This document shows, piece after piece, positions 51,310-60,700 of a DNA stretch of 64,000 bases. A model generated the notes under the pieces. That model was not told the origin of the DNA. It was given only the letters and a program-made list of their open reading frames with translations, and searched no databases. The position numbers were made by a program, and so were the translations under genes. How positions within the stretch are numbered: position 1 is the first letter of the stretch; each line of letters starts with the position of its first letter. This DNA is from an uncultured Christensenella sp. (GTDB taxonomy: Bacteria > Bacillota_A > Clostridia > Christensenellales > Borkfalkiaceae): assembly GCA_910579295.1 (NCBI GenBank), contig CAJTTC010000007.1:18875-82874 (forward strand). The letters are read 5' to 3'.

Positions 51310-52659
51310 TTACTTCTTTAAAATAATGTTCTTTATGTCGTCAATGTCCTTAGCCATTTTGTCGTTGACGTCAATCATACTCTGCACCTTGTCGCGGGAG
51401 TAGAGTATGGTAGTGTGATTTCTGTCGCCCAGCTCCTTGCCTATCGACATAAGGGGCAGGGATAACAGCTCGCACATTAAATAACAGCATACCTGACGGG
51501 GGAGCACAAGCTCTTTCTTCTTGCACTTGCCTATAAGCTCGCTCTTTGTGACCTTATAAAAGCCCGTTACGGCGTTGATTATGCTTGCGGGGGTAATTTC
51601 TTCCGCGCCGCCCTCGGACACCGCCTCGTTGAGCGCGCTCCGCGCAAGCGTTACGGTTATCGCCGTTTCGTGCAGTTTGCTGGCAAAAATTACCTTCGTG
51701 AGCCTGCCTTCGAGCGTTCTTACGTCATCGCCCGAATCCTGCGCGAGGAACGTGAGCACCTCGTCGGGCACAAAGCACTTCTTCTCGAACGCTTTCTTTT
51801 TTAAAATGGCTATCTTGGTTTCGAGGTTGGGCGGCATAACGTCGCACACAAGCCCGCCCGAGAAACGCGTGCGAAGGCGTTCTTCCAGCTCGGTAAGCTC
51901 CCTCGGCGGTTGGTCGGAGGTAATTACGATTTGCTTCCCGCGGGAAACAAGCTCGTTAAAGGTGTGGAAAAACTCCTCCTGCACATATTTTTTCTTGGCA
52001 ATAAACTGAATATCGTCGATAATTAGCACGTCCGTACTGCGATAGTACTGCCTTAAACGGTTGCTCTTTTCGCGCGCGTCGGGACCTTTCGACGTGAACA
52101 TAGTGTCTATGATATCGTTTACGAATTGCTCGCAAGTGGCGTAAACGACTTTGAGCTGCGGTGCTTCGGCGATTATGTGGTTGGCTATCGCCTGAATTAA
52201 GTGGGTCTTGCCCAATCCCGTGCCGCCGTATATGAACAGGGGGTTGTATACGCCCGCGGGGTCTTCGGCGACGTTTTTCGCCGCTTCGTATGCGATAAGG
52301 TTGTTGCCAGCGACAAAGCTGTCGAAGGTAAAGCGTTTGTTTAAGTTGTTTGGCGGATTATAGGCGGGCTCTTCGCGTACGGGCTCGAATGAGTAACTGC
52401 GGCTGCCCTTGACTACAAGGCGGAAATCCGTAACGCCGACGTTCGCTCTTATAATCGCGTCGCGCATCTTTTCCGCGAGGTTGTTGGTTATGTACTGCGC
52501 AAAGTTCTCCGTAAGCGTTTCGAGCACTATGCACCGCCCGTCTATCTCAACGGGGACGAGCTTGTCTATGTACGTGACGAACGTTATATGGGTAATCGCC
52601 TCGCGCATTTTTTCCTTGATGGGTTGATAAATAAAGTCAAGGTTAGAAGTATCAGCCAT
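51310..52659 (-). CDS. dnaA: Chromosomal replication initiator protein
   Basis: Binds DnaA boxes at the origin and opens DNA. 449 residues with all four domains: helical N-terminus (1-90), linker, AAA+ (from ~110; Walker A GGTGLGKT at 145-152, IDDIQF Walker B) and the C-terminal helix-turn-helix with the signature RNHTTILYSRDKV. Intact, normal length. The start has AAGG close before it. It faces recF across a 150-base gap; dnaN, which usually follows dnaA, is not here. Confidence 0.97.
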   Translation of the reverse strand: MADTSNLDFIYQPIKEKMREAITHITFVTYIDKLVPVEIDGRCIVLETLTENFAQYITNNLAEKMRDAIIRANVGVTDFRLVVKGSRSYSFEPVREEPAYNPPNNLNKRFTFDSFVAGNNLIAYEAAKNVAEDPAGVYNPLFIYGGTGLGKTHLIQAIANHIIAEAPQLKVVYATCEQFVNDIIDTMFTSKGPDAREKSNRLRQYYRSTDVLIIDDIQFIAKKKYVQEEFFHTFNELVSRGKQIVITSDQPPRELTELEERLRTRFSGGLVCDVMPPNLETKIAILKKKAFEKKCFVPDEVLTFLAQDSGDDVRTLEGRLTKVIFASKLHETAITVTLARSALNEAVSEGGAEEITPASIINAVTGFYKVTKSELIGKCKKKELVLPRQVCCYLMCELLSLPLMSIGKELGDRNHTTILYSRDKVQSMIDVNDKMAKDIDDIKNIILKK

Positions 52660-52809
52660 AATTTACCTTTTTTTCTTTGGATTTTTACAATTTCCGTGTT
52701 ATAATCAATAGAGGAACGCAAACAAATAATAAGATTGCGCGTTTCCGTTTACTGATTATTTTTATTATATACCAAAATTGTTTTTAAATAAAGTGTTTTT
52801 CAAAGTAAA
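52660..52809. other. Divergent dnaA-recF intergenic region
   Basis: A 150-base AT-rich gap carrying the divergent promoters. For dnaA, TTGTTT-N16-TATAAC is visible on the minus strand; for recF only AT-rich boxes such as TATTAT near 52763. The T/A-rich stretch at 52753-52800 could unwind easily, but no good DnaA box (TTATCCACA) was found by eye. Confidence 0.4.
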
Positions 52810-53895
52810 ATGTATATAAAAAATCTGGTTTTGAAAAATTTCAGAAATTACGCGGGGGAAAAACTTGAGTTTTCGCGCGGGTTGAACGTGCTGTTCGGCA
52901 AAAACGCTCAGGGCAAGACTAATTGCGCCGAGGCGGTTTTTTACCTTTGCACGGGCACTTCTCCGCGTACCCGCCGTGAAAAACAGCTGATAAGGCACGG
53001 CGAGGACTTCGCGGATATCTCCTGTCTTTGCGAGGGGCGCTACGGCGAGGTGGAAATTTCAGCCAGAATTACCGAGAGCGGAAGGGAAGTGCGCGTTAAC
53101 GGCAACAAGATAACGCGCAACGCCGACCTTATGGGCAACGTGTTCGCCGTGTTCTTCTCCCCGCAGGAGCTTCGGCTCATACAGGACGGACCCGACGAAC
53201 GCCGCCGCTTTTTAAACGTGTCCATTTCGCAGCTCTCCCGCCCGTATTACGTCGCGCTGTCCCGCTACAACAAAATTTTGGAACAGCGGAACAACCTTTT
53301 GAAAAACAGGGATTTGGATTTGGTGTACGACACTCTGCCCGTGTGGGACGCTCAGTTGTGCAAGTATGCGGCGATTGTGGCAAAGAGCAGGACGGATTAT
53401 GCCGCCCGCCTTTCGCCCCTTGCCGCCGAAGCGCACGCCTATCTCACGGACGGACAGGAACAGCTTGTCGTTTCGCCCGAAAAGAAATACAAGGGCGACG
53501 AGCAGGAGCTTGAAAAACGGCTGTTTGACGAGCTTTCGAACAACTATGACAGGGATATAAGGCTGGGTTATACGGCGAGCGGACCTCACCGCGACGATCT
53601 GGACATAACGATAAACGGCGTCGACGCAAAAAATTTCGCCTCGCAGGGGCAGACGAGAACGGCGGCGCTCTCTATAAAGCTCGCCGAGGTAAACGTATTC
53701 AAGGACGCTTGCGGCGAATACCCCGTGCTCATTTTAGACGACGTTATGAGCGAGCTGGACTTGCCGAGGCGCAAAAAGCTTGTGGGCAGGACGGATGGGT
53801 TGCAGACGATAATAACCTGTACCCACGCCGAGCGCGTGCTGTACGGCAGGGAAGTAAATAAAATTATGATCGAGGGAGGCTCGGTAAAAAGATGA
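52810..53895 (+). CDS. recF: DNA replication and repair protein RecF
   Basis: SMC-like ATPase that helps RecA load at gaps. 361 residues; Walker A GKNAQGKTN (30-38), signature SQGQTRTAALSIKLAE and Walker B LILDDVMSELD late, all standard. The start ATG lacks a ribosome site (only AAAG), so translation may be weak or leaderless-like. The stop overlaps the PHP gene by four bases, starting a long run recF-PHP-vanW. Without dnaN next to it, this recF is rearranged relative to the usual dnaA-dnaN-recF order. Confidence 0.94.
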   Translation: MYIKNLVLKNFRNYAGEKLEFSRGLNVLFGKNAQGKTNCAEAVFYLCTGTSPRTRREKQLIRHGEDFADISCLCEGRYGEVEISARITESGREVRVNGNKITRNADLMGNVFAVFFSPQELRLIQDGPDERRRFLNVSISQLSRPYYVALSRYNKILEQRNNLLKNRDLDLVYDTLPVWDAQLCKYAAIVAKSRTDYAARLSPLAAEAHAYLTDGQEQLVVSPEKKYKGDEQELEKRLFDELSNNYDRDIRLGYTASGPHRDDLDITINGVDAKNFASQGQTRTAALSIKLAEVNVFKDACGEYPVLILDDVMSELDLPRRKKLVGRTDGLQTIITCTHAERVLYGREVNKIMIEGGSVKR

Positions 53896-54725
53896 TACGG
53901 GCTGATATGCACATACACACATATTACTCCGACGGGGGACAATCGCCCGCCGACGTCATAAGAGCGGCAAAGCGCAAGGGAGTTAATCTTATATCCGTCA
54001 CCGACCACGACAATTCCAACGGCAGGCGCGAAGTGCGCGACCTCGCCGGGCGGGCGGGTATTACGGCTGTCGACGGCGAGGAGATTTCGGCGTATTCGGG
54101 CGACGTCAAGGTTCATATGCTCGGCTACGGTATGGATTATTCGGACCCCGCTTATATCGCGTTCGGTAAAAAGCTGTACGACGGCGCGGACGAGCGCGCT
54201 TTCGACATTTTAAGCAAGCTTGCGGCGGTCGGCGTCAGGATAACCTACGGCGAAGTCGTGCGGGAGCGCAGGTGCAGGCAATCGCCCGTTCACGCCACGC
54301 ATATAGCCGTTGCGGGCGCGCGCAAGGGGTATGCGCGTTCGCCGTACGATTTTTACGTGCGCTATTTAAACTACGGCACGGCGGGCTTTTCGTGCATATG
54401 CCGACCCACTCCCGAGGAAACGGCGGAAGTCGTTAAGAAGTGCGGCGGCTTCTGCTCGCTTGCACACCCCGGCAGAATTTCGATGGATAAGGACGGAGTT
54501 ATCGCTCTCATCGAAAGAATTATTCCGCACGGGCTCGGGGGCATAGAAGCCGTTTATTCGGGGCATACTGTTAAGGAAACGCAGTATTATAAGGAGTTAG
54601 CGGAAAGGTACGGGCTATTGGTTACGGGCGGTTCGGATACGCACTATGCCGAGGGCAACAGGGCTGTTGGCGACCCGCTGTTCTATCCCGACGAAAAACT
54701 GCTTTCCGCATTGAAAGTAATTTGA
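53892..54725 (+). CDS. PHP-domain phosphoesterase
   Basis: This 277-residue protein is a PHP-type metal phosphatase: DMHIHTYYSDG (5-15), VTDHDN (about 36-41), then DGEEISA, LAHPGR and GGSDTH, giving the metal ligands of the trinuclear site. Similar enzymes act on 3',5'-nucleoside bisphosphates (pAp) or oligoribonucleotides. It has no polymerase part. Overlaps recF (ATGA) and the VanW gene (TTGA), so the three are translated in series. The association with recF is not a standard one. Confidence 0.88.
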   Translation: MIRADMHIHTYYSDGGQSPADVIRAAKRKGVNLISVTDHDNSNGRREVRDLAGRAGITAVDGEEISAYSGDVKVHMLGYGMDYSDPAYIAFGKKLYDGADERAFDILSKLAAVGVRITYGEVVRERRCRQSPVHATHIAVAGARKGYARSPYDFYVRYLNYGTAGFSCICRPTPEETAEVVKKCGGFCSLAHPGRISMDKDGVIALIERIIPHGLGGIEAVYSGHTVKETQYYKELAERYGLLVTGGSDTHYAEGNRAVGDPLFYPDEKLLSALKVI

Positions 54726-55999
54726 AGAGGACATTTTTAAACGTCATAAAATATTTTACTGCGCTTGCCTTTACGGCGGGCGCATTGTTTTTACTTTGCG
54801 GCTTCTCTACAAGACTTCCGCGCGGCGTAACGGTTAACGGTTGCGACGTCGGCGGGCTGACGGTAGGCGCGGCAAAACGGCTTTTAAGAAGCGGCGTAAT
54901 CGACGGGTTAAAGGAAAAACCCCTGCGCATATGCGCCGATGAACGCATTTACAGCTTTGCATATCCCGAAATAGATTTTGTCGATAATTTCGGGGACGTG
55001 CTGACGGGCGCGGTCAAGGGCGGCAACTATATTTCTTCCGTGCACTACTTTTTAAACGGCGCGGAGGAGATTGTCGGAAACATATGCGCCGACGTGTACA
55101 GAGCTCCCGTAGAGCCCTACGCCGTATTCAATGCCGAGGGCGAGCCGTTCACCTACTTCGAGGGCAACGACGGCGTGGAATGCGACGGGCAAAAACTGCT
55201 CGACGACATATCTTATTCGCTTAATAGCGCGAACGGTTGCGATAACGTATGCGCATTTCCCGACGTGAGCATATGTACGCACGCGCTTTTGAGGCGGACT
55301 ACGGAGGCGGGCGTGAGAGAGTGCACGGTCAGACTTTGCTCCTTTACGACCTACTTCGACGGCGAAAACACCGACCGTTCGTCGAATATCCGCCTTGCCG
55401 CCCAAAAGATAAACGGCACGGTAATACAGAGCGGCGAAACTTTTTCATTCAACAAGACGGTCGGCGCGAGAACGGCGGCAAACGGCTTTAAGGAAGCCAA
55501 AATCATAGAAAACGGCAAGTTCGTAAAGGGCTACGGCGGGGGAGTTTGTCAGGCGTCGACAACGCTGTACAACGCCGCGATGCTTTCGGGGCTGAGCATA
55601 GAGGAGTATCACCCGCACAGCTTGCAGGTGGCGTACGTATCCCCCTCGCGCGACGCAATGGTGAGCGGCAGTTACTTCGATTTACAGTTTAAAAACAACC
55701 GATTGACCCCCATATATGTGCGGGTTAAGTGCACTTTAAACTCGATTACGTGCACGGTTTACGGCGAGAGCGACGGATATGAGTATTCGTTTATATCGCG
55801 TGAAACAGAAGTTATACCCCGTCCGCAGCCCGTCGAAGCCGAGGGCGATGAGGACGGCGCGGTGACGTACGGCAGAGACGGGTTGAAGAGCGAGGGCTAT
55901 ATAGTAAGGACAAAAGACGGCAAGAGCGAAGAGTTGCTGATAAGAAAGGACAGCTATTTGCCGATAGCCGACGTCATTCACAGAAAGATTTCTGCTTAA
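54722..55999 (+). CDS. VanW-family protein
   Basis: 425 residues with an N-terminal membrane helix (about 10-28), an upstream domain of peptidoglycan-binding type (PRGVTVNGCDVGGLTVGAAKRLL), then the VanW domain with SSNIRLAAQKINGTVIQSGETFSFNKTVG and GGGVCQASTTLYNAAMLSGL, the strongest family signature, and a C-terminal G5-like tail. Its role near the cell wall is unknown; relatives occur next to vancomycin-type resistance genes, but here it sits with housekeeping genes. Start is a TTG overlapping the previous stop; no ATG is available nearby. Confidence 0.87.
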   Translation: MKRTFLNVIKYFTALAFTAGALFLLCGFSTRLPRGVTVNGCDVGGLTVGAAKRLLRSGVIDGLKEKPLRICADERIYSFAYPEIDFVDNFGDVLTGAVKGGNYISSVHYFLNGAEEIVGNICADVYRAPVEPYAVFNAEGEPFTYFEGNDGVECDGQKLLDDISYSLNSANGCDNVCAFPDVSICTHALLRRTTEAGVRECTVRLCSFTTYFDGENTDRSSNIRLAAQKINGTVIQSGETFSFNKTVGARTAANGFKEAKIIENGKFVKGYGGGVCQASTTLYNAAMLSGLSIEEYHPHSLQVAYVSPSRDAMVSGSYFDLQFKNNRLTPIYVRVKCTLNSITCTVYGESDGYEYSFISRETEVIPRPQPVEAEGDEDGAVTYGRDGLKSEGYIVRTKDGKSEELLIRKDSYLPIADVIHRKISA

Positions 56000-56024
56000 A
56001 TTTGATTTTTTTGCCCAATACCAA

Positions 56025-56053
56025 TTGTCATTAGCCGAAATTTATGATATAAT
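56025..56053 (+). promoter_or_regulatory. Promoter of the plsX-rnc-smc run
   Basis: TTGTCA at 56025 and TATAAT at 56048 with 17 bases between. A longer plsX frame would start at 56025 inside the -35 box, so the ATG at 56088 is the start. Confidence 0.75.
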
Positions 56054-56087
56054 CATAATTGAGTTTTTAAAAAAGGTGAAAACACTG

Positions 56088-57122
56088 ATGGATAAAATTA
56101 TACTTGACGGTATGGGCGGCGACAATGCTCCCGCGGCGATAGTCGAAGGAGCGGTACAGGCTCTCAGAGAGGACAAGCAGCTCTATCTTATAATTACGGG
56201 CAGGGAAGCCGAGCTGAAAGCCGAGCTTGCCAAGCACAAATACGACGCCTCGCGCGTGGAAATAGTCGATTGCCCCGACGTCATAGGTATGAACGACAGC
56301 CCCACGGAAGCCGTTAAAAGAAAGCAGTCCTCGCTGATTGCGGGCTATTGGATGCTGAGAAAAGAGGACGATATCTGCGGACTTGTTACGGCGGGTTCGT
56401 CGGGCGCGACGATTGCGGGCGGTCAGCTCATATTGGGCAGAATTAAGGGCGTCAAGCGTCCCGCACTCTGTCCCGCAATTCCCAACGTAAACGGCGGCGT
56501 AACTCTGCTCTGCGATTGCGGCGCTAACGCTGAATGCAAGCCCGTAATGCTATGTCAGTTTGCTGTGCTCGCTTCGGCATATGCGCAGGCGGGCTTCGGC
56601 AAGCAAAATCCCAAGGTGGGTTTGCTGAACAACGGCACTGAGGAGCACAAGGGCGATCCGCTCCGTCAGGAGACGTATAAATACTTAACGCAGATGCAGG
56701 GCATAAACTTTGCCGGCAACGCCGAGGCGCGCGACATAAATATGGGCGATTTCGACGTCGTTGTTGCCGACGGCTTTTCGGGCAACGTGGCGCTCAAATC
56801 CATAGAGGGTTGCGCGAAGATGATACTTGCGCAGATGAAAAAGCAGTTCAAATCGTCGCCTGCGGCTCTTCTCGGCGCACTGTTTATGCAGGGCGGCATA
56901 AAGCGTATGAAAAAAAATCTCGATTTCGACAGGTTCGGCGGCGCGCTCTTGCTGGGGCTTAAAAAGGTCGTCGTCAAGAGCCACGGCTCGTCCAAGCCCG
57001 TCACGATAAAAAATTCGATTGCCAACGCGCTCGCCATTTACCGCAACGGGCTTATTCCTAAGGTTGAGGACTTGCTCGCCAAGGTCGATCCGGACAATCT
57101 GATAACGGTGGAAGATGAGTGA
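56088..57122 (+). CDS. plsX: Phosphate acyltransferase PlsX
   Basis: Makes acyl phosphate from acyl-ACP for phospholipid synthesis. 344 residues starting MDKIILDGMGGDNAP, with GLVTAGSSGATIAGG, GLLNNGTEEHKGD, ADGFSGNVALKS as family motifs. AAAGGTG 9 bases before the ATG is the ribosome site. Overlaps rnc by eight bases. The usual fabD-acpP between plsX and rnc are missing here; ACP is probably elsewhere. Confidence 0.95.
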   Translation: MDKIILDGMGGDNAPAAIVEGAVQALREDKQLYLIITGREAELKAELAKHKYDASRVEIVDCPDVIGMNDSPTEAVKRKQSSLIAGYWMLRKEDDICGLVTAGSSGATIAGGQLILGRIKGVKRPALCPAIPNVNGGVTLLCDCGANAECKPVMLCQFAVLASAYAQAGFGKQNPKVGLLNNGTEEHKGDPLRQETYKYLTQMQGINFAGNAEARDINMGDFDVVVADGFSGNVALKSIEGCAKMILAQMKKQFKSSPAALLGALFMQGGIKRMKKNLDFDRFGGALLLGLKKVVVKSHGSSKPVTIKNSIANALAIYRNGLIPKVEDLLAKVDPDNLITVEDE

Positions 57123-57747
57123 TTTAAGCAAGGTGGAGAAAGCGTGCGGCTACGCGTTTAAAAATAAGGAACTTCTGAGAAAAGCTCTCACGCTCTCCTC
57201 TTACGACAACGCCTTCAATAACGAGAGTATGGAATGTCTGGGCGACGCGTTGCTGACCTTTATCGTCGCTGAAAAGTACTACGGCGAAAATCTTAGCGAG
57301 GGCGAAATAACGGAGAAGAAGCAGGAGATACTGTCGGACGAGGCGTTGCGCCCCGTGTCGGAAAGGCTTGGCTTGGGCGAGGCGCTCATAAGGGACAAGG
57401 GCGACAGCTGCAACAAGAAGTCAGTCCCGAGCGCGTACGAGGCTGTAACGGCGGCGATATATCTCGACGGCGGAATAGAGGCGGCAAGGCGGTTTGCGCT
57501 GTCTACGCTCACTCCCAACCCGAACGCAATAAACTACGTTGCGGCGGTGCAGGAGCTGATGCAGGCGACGGGGGAGAGCTTGCCCGAATATAAAAAATTG
57601 CTCGGCGGCACGCCTCAGAAGCCCGAACACAGGGTGGAGGTCACAGTTCGCGGCAGGACGTACTGCGGCGAGGGCGAAAATTTTTCGGTTGCCAAAAAGC
57701 AGGCGGCGCGCAGAGCGTACGAGGAGCTTATCGGAAAGCGGGATTGA
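57115..57747 (+). CDS. rnc: Ribonuclease III
   Basis: Cuts double-stranded RNA in rRNA and mRNA processing. 210 residues: a catalytic domain (about 1-130) with NESMECLGDALL holding Glu37, Glu40 and Asp44, and SAYEAVTAAIYLDGG holding Glu109; then a short double-strand RNA-binding domain (about 140-208). The position three residues before the last Glu is usually Asp (DxxE) and here is Ser106. The signature's usual E-F-L is E-C-L. The protein is a bit shorter than the 220-260 typical. Overlaps plsX by eight bases; smc follows 15 bases later. Confidence 0.93.
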   Translation: MSDLSKVEKACGYAFKNKELLRKALTLSSYDNAFNNESMECLGDALLTFIVAEKYYGENLSEGEITEKKQEILSDEALRPVSERLGLGEALIRDKGDSCNKKSVPSAYEAVTAAIYLDGGIEAARRFALSTLTPNPNAINYVAAVQELMQATGESLPEYKKLLGGTPQKPEHRVEVTVRGRTYCGEGENFSVAKKQAARRAYEELIGKRD

Positions 57748-57762
57748 AAAGGGAATTTTGTT

Positions 57763-60700
57763 ATGGTTCAGTTTAAAAAGATTAAATTAATCGGTTTTAA
57801 GTCGTTTGCGGACAAGACGGAAATACCTTTAACCGACGGCGTTACTTGTATCGTCGGCCCTAACGGTTGCGGCAAAAGTAACGTTGCCGACGCCATTCGT
57901 TGGGTATTGGGCGAGCAGTCGGCAAAGGTAATGCGCGGCACGCAGATGATGGACGTAATATTCAACGGTACGGAAAAGCGTAAAAAGACGTCCTTTTGCG
58001 AGGTCACGCTGACTTTCGATAACTCGAACAGGATATTCGACTACGACGCGGACGAAATCGAGATGACGAGAAGGCTGTACCGCGACGGCACGAGCGAGTA
58101 TCTGTTAAATCAGCAAGCTTCGCGAATGAAAGTGCTTACGGGACTGTTGCACGGCGCGGGCGCGGCTAAGGAGGGCTATTCGATTATCGGTCAGGGGCGT
58201 ATCGCCCAGATAATGAATTCCCGTCCCGAGGAGCGCCGCTCGATTTTCGAGGAGGCGACGGGCATAGTCGTGTTCAAGGACAGAAAGGCGGAAGCCGAGC
58301 GCAAGCTCAACTACTCACGCGATAATCTGTTCGTCTTTTCGCAGAGAATGTCCGAGGTGGAGCGACAGCTCAATCCCCTTGCCAAAGCCGCCGAAAACGC
58401 GCGGAAGTATAACGCGCTCTACGATACGTTGCGCCTTAACGAGATCAATACTTACATATTCCGTCACGACGGCGCGGCGGGCGAGCGCGACAAGATAAAC
58501 GAGCGTATCAATAAAATCAACACGCAGATAAAGCACAATTCCGACCTTGCCGCTTCCCTGCTCTCCGAATACGAGGAGTGCCGCGGGTTGCTCTCGGGCG
58601 CGGACGAAAGGCTTAAAAGGCTGAATGAAGAGCGGTTGGAATATACCGTCGGGTTGGAGCGCAGTACGGGCGAAAGCAAGGTTTTCAAGGAGCGCGCCAA
58701 CGCCGTTAAATATCAGCTGCAACAGGCGCAGGACGATATCGTGTTCGCCACGAAGCGTATAGGCGACGTCGATAAGGGTATACGCCGTTGCGAGGAATAT
58801 GCGCACAAAAACGGCGAGAGAATAGAGAAGCTACGCGCTACTTGCGGCGAGTTGCAGTCGGATATCGTCAGCCTGTCAAACAATATAGCAAGCTACGAGC
58901 TGTCTACCAACGAGCACAGGAAAAAGGTTATGGACGCGTTCCGCGACCTCTCGGAGATAAAGGAAAACATAGGCTCGCTGTCGGCTAAAAAGGAGCTGTT
59001 GCGCGAACGCCTTGCCGAAATGGACGAGGCTATGGAAACGGTGCGCGCCGAGCACGAAAAGCTGAAAGCCGAGTATGAAAAGGCGTTAAAGGCTCAGGAG
59101 AGCTTAAACGCATACCTCGGCGACGAGAACGTGCTGTCCGAAAAGGCGGAAGCGGCTGTCAGCGCGGCAAACGAAAAAGTGCAGACGTTGGTGCGCAAAA
59201 TGTACGACGCGGAGGCGCAAATATCTTCCTTACAGCAGTCGTTGCGCACATATACGGCTCTGCGCGACAGGTTCGAGGGATATGTGTATTCCGTGCGCCG
59301 ACTTATGTCCGACGCAAAGGAAAACCCGCGGCTGTCGGCGCGTATACAGGGTTTGATTGCCGACGTGGTGGCGTGCGGCAAGGGCTATGAGATAGCCATA
59401 GAAACGGCGTTCGGCGGCGCAATGCAGAACGTTATAACCGAAACGCGCGAGGACGCTCAGTTCCTTATAGAATATTTAAAGGCAAACCGTGCGGGACAGG
59501 TTACTTTCCTGCCCATAGACGCGCTCCGCCCCCGTCTCGAATCGGCGCAGATAAGGTCGGCGTGCAACGAGAAAGGCGCGGTAGGGTTGGCAATAGATCT
59601 GGTCAGGTTCGACAAGAAGTACGAAAACGTCATTCACAACCTGTTGGGCAACACGCTCGTGTGCGAGGATATAGCTTGCGCAACGCAGATTGCAAGGCGT
59701 TATCCCCGCGCGTTCAAGATTGTAACGCTGGACGGCGATATCATTGCGACGTCGGGCTCTATGACGGGCGGCAGCCGCAGGGAAAATTCGGCAAACCTGC
59801 TTGCGAACGAGCGCAAGATTAAGGAGATAGAGGACGAAATAGCCGCAAAGAAGAGCCTTTTGGCAAATTCCACTGCAAAGCGCGAAGAGGCTGAAAGCGA
59901 GTTGCTTGCGGCAAGGAAGTCGCGCACCGAGCTCGAAAACGGGTTGCAGGGCGCAAGGATGGAGTTAGCCGCGGCAAAGGAAAAGCTGTCAAGCCTTATG
60001 CTGAACGTTGCCGACAAGGAGAGCGAGTATTCCGTGTACCGTCAATCGCGGGCGCAGATAGAGAGTAAGCTCGCCGAATTGGACAGCGAATATTCCTCGA
60101 CGAGCGAGGGCGCGACAACGCTTTCGGCGCAGTCCGATAAAGCTTCCTCCGAAATAGATATGCTCAGCGAGGAGAACGAGCGCATCGTACGCGAACGCAA
60201 CGAAAAGACGGAGAGATTTAACGCTTTACAGGTTGAAATAGCTTCGTTGGAGAGCGCTATGAAATCGAATATGGAGTCCGCCGAGCGTACCAAAGCCGAA
60301 AAGGCTGAGCTCATAGAAAGAGTGAGCAACCTGCGCACGTTGCTTCCACAGCTTCAACAGCAGTTTGACGAGTGGAGCGAAAAGGCGGCGCGCGCGGCTC
60401 TTACCAAGGACGAGCAGGTCAAGCTCGACGAACTCAACGCAAAGATTGCCGAGGTTGAAGAGAATAAGAAGAAGCTGAACGGCAGGGTTGCGGAAATCGA
60501 CAAGTCGAGGTTCGAAACGGCAGAACTTTTGGAGGAGCTGAACGGCAGACTGCACACGCAGGAGCTCAATTTACAGAAAATAGATTCCGACCTCGAATTT
60601 TTACAGCAGAGGATAGAGGAAGAGTATCACGAGGATTACGAGGGTTGTCTTAAATATAAGGTCGAGGACTTCGACGTGGGCGCGGCTTCTTCGGTTATAA

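Noticed and set aside
52660..52809. Replication origin with DnaA boxes
   Set aside because: No 9-mer within two mismatches of TTATCCACA was found by eye.
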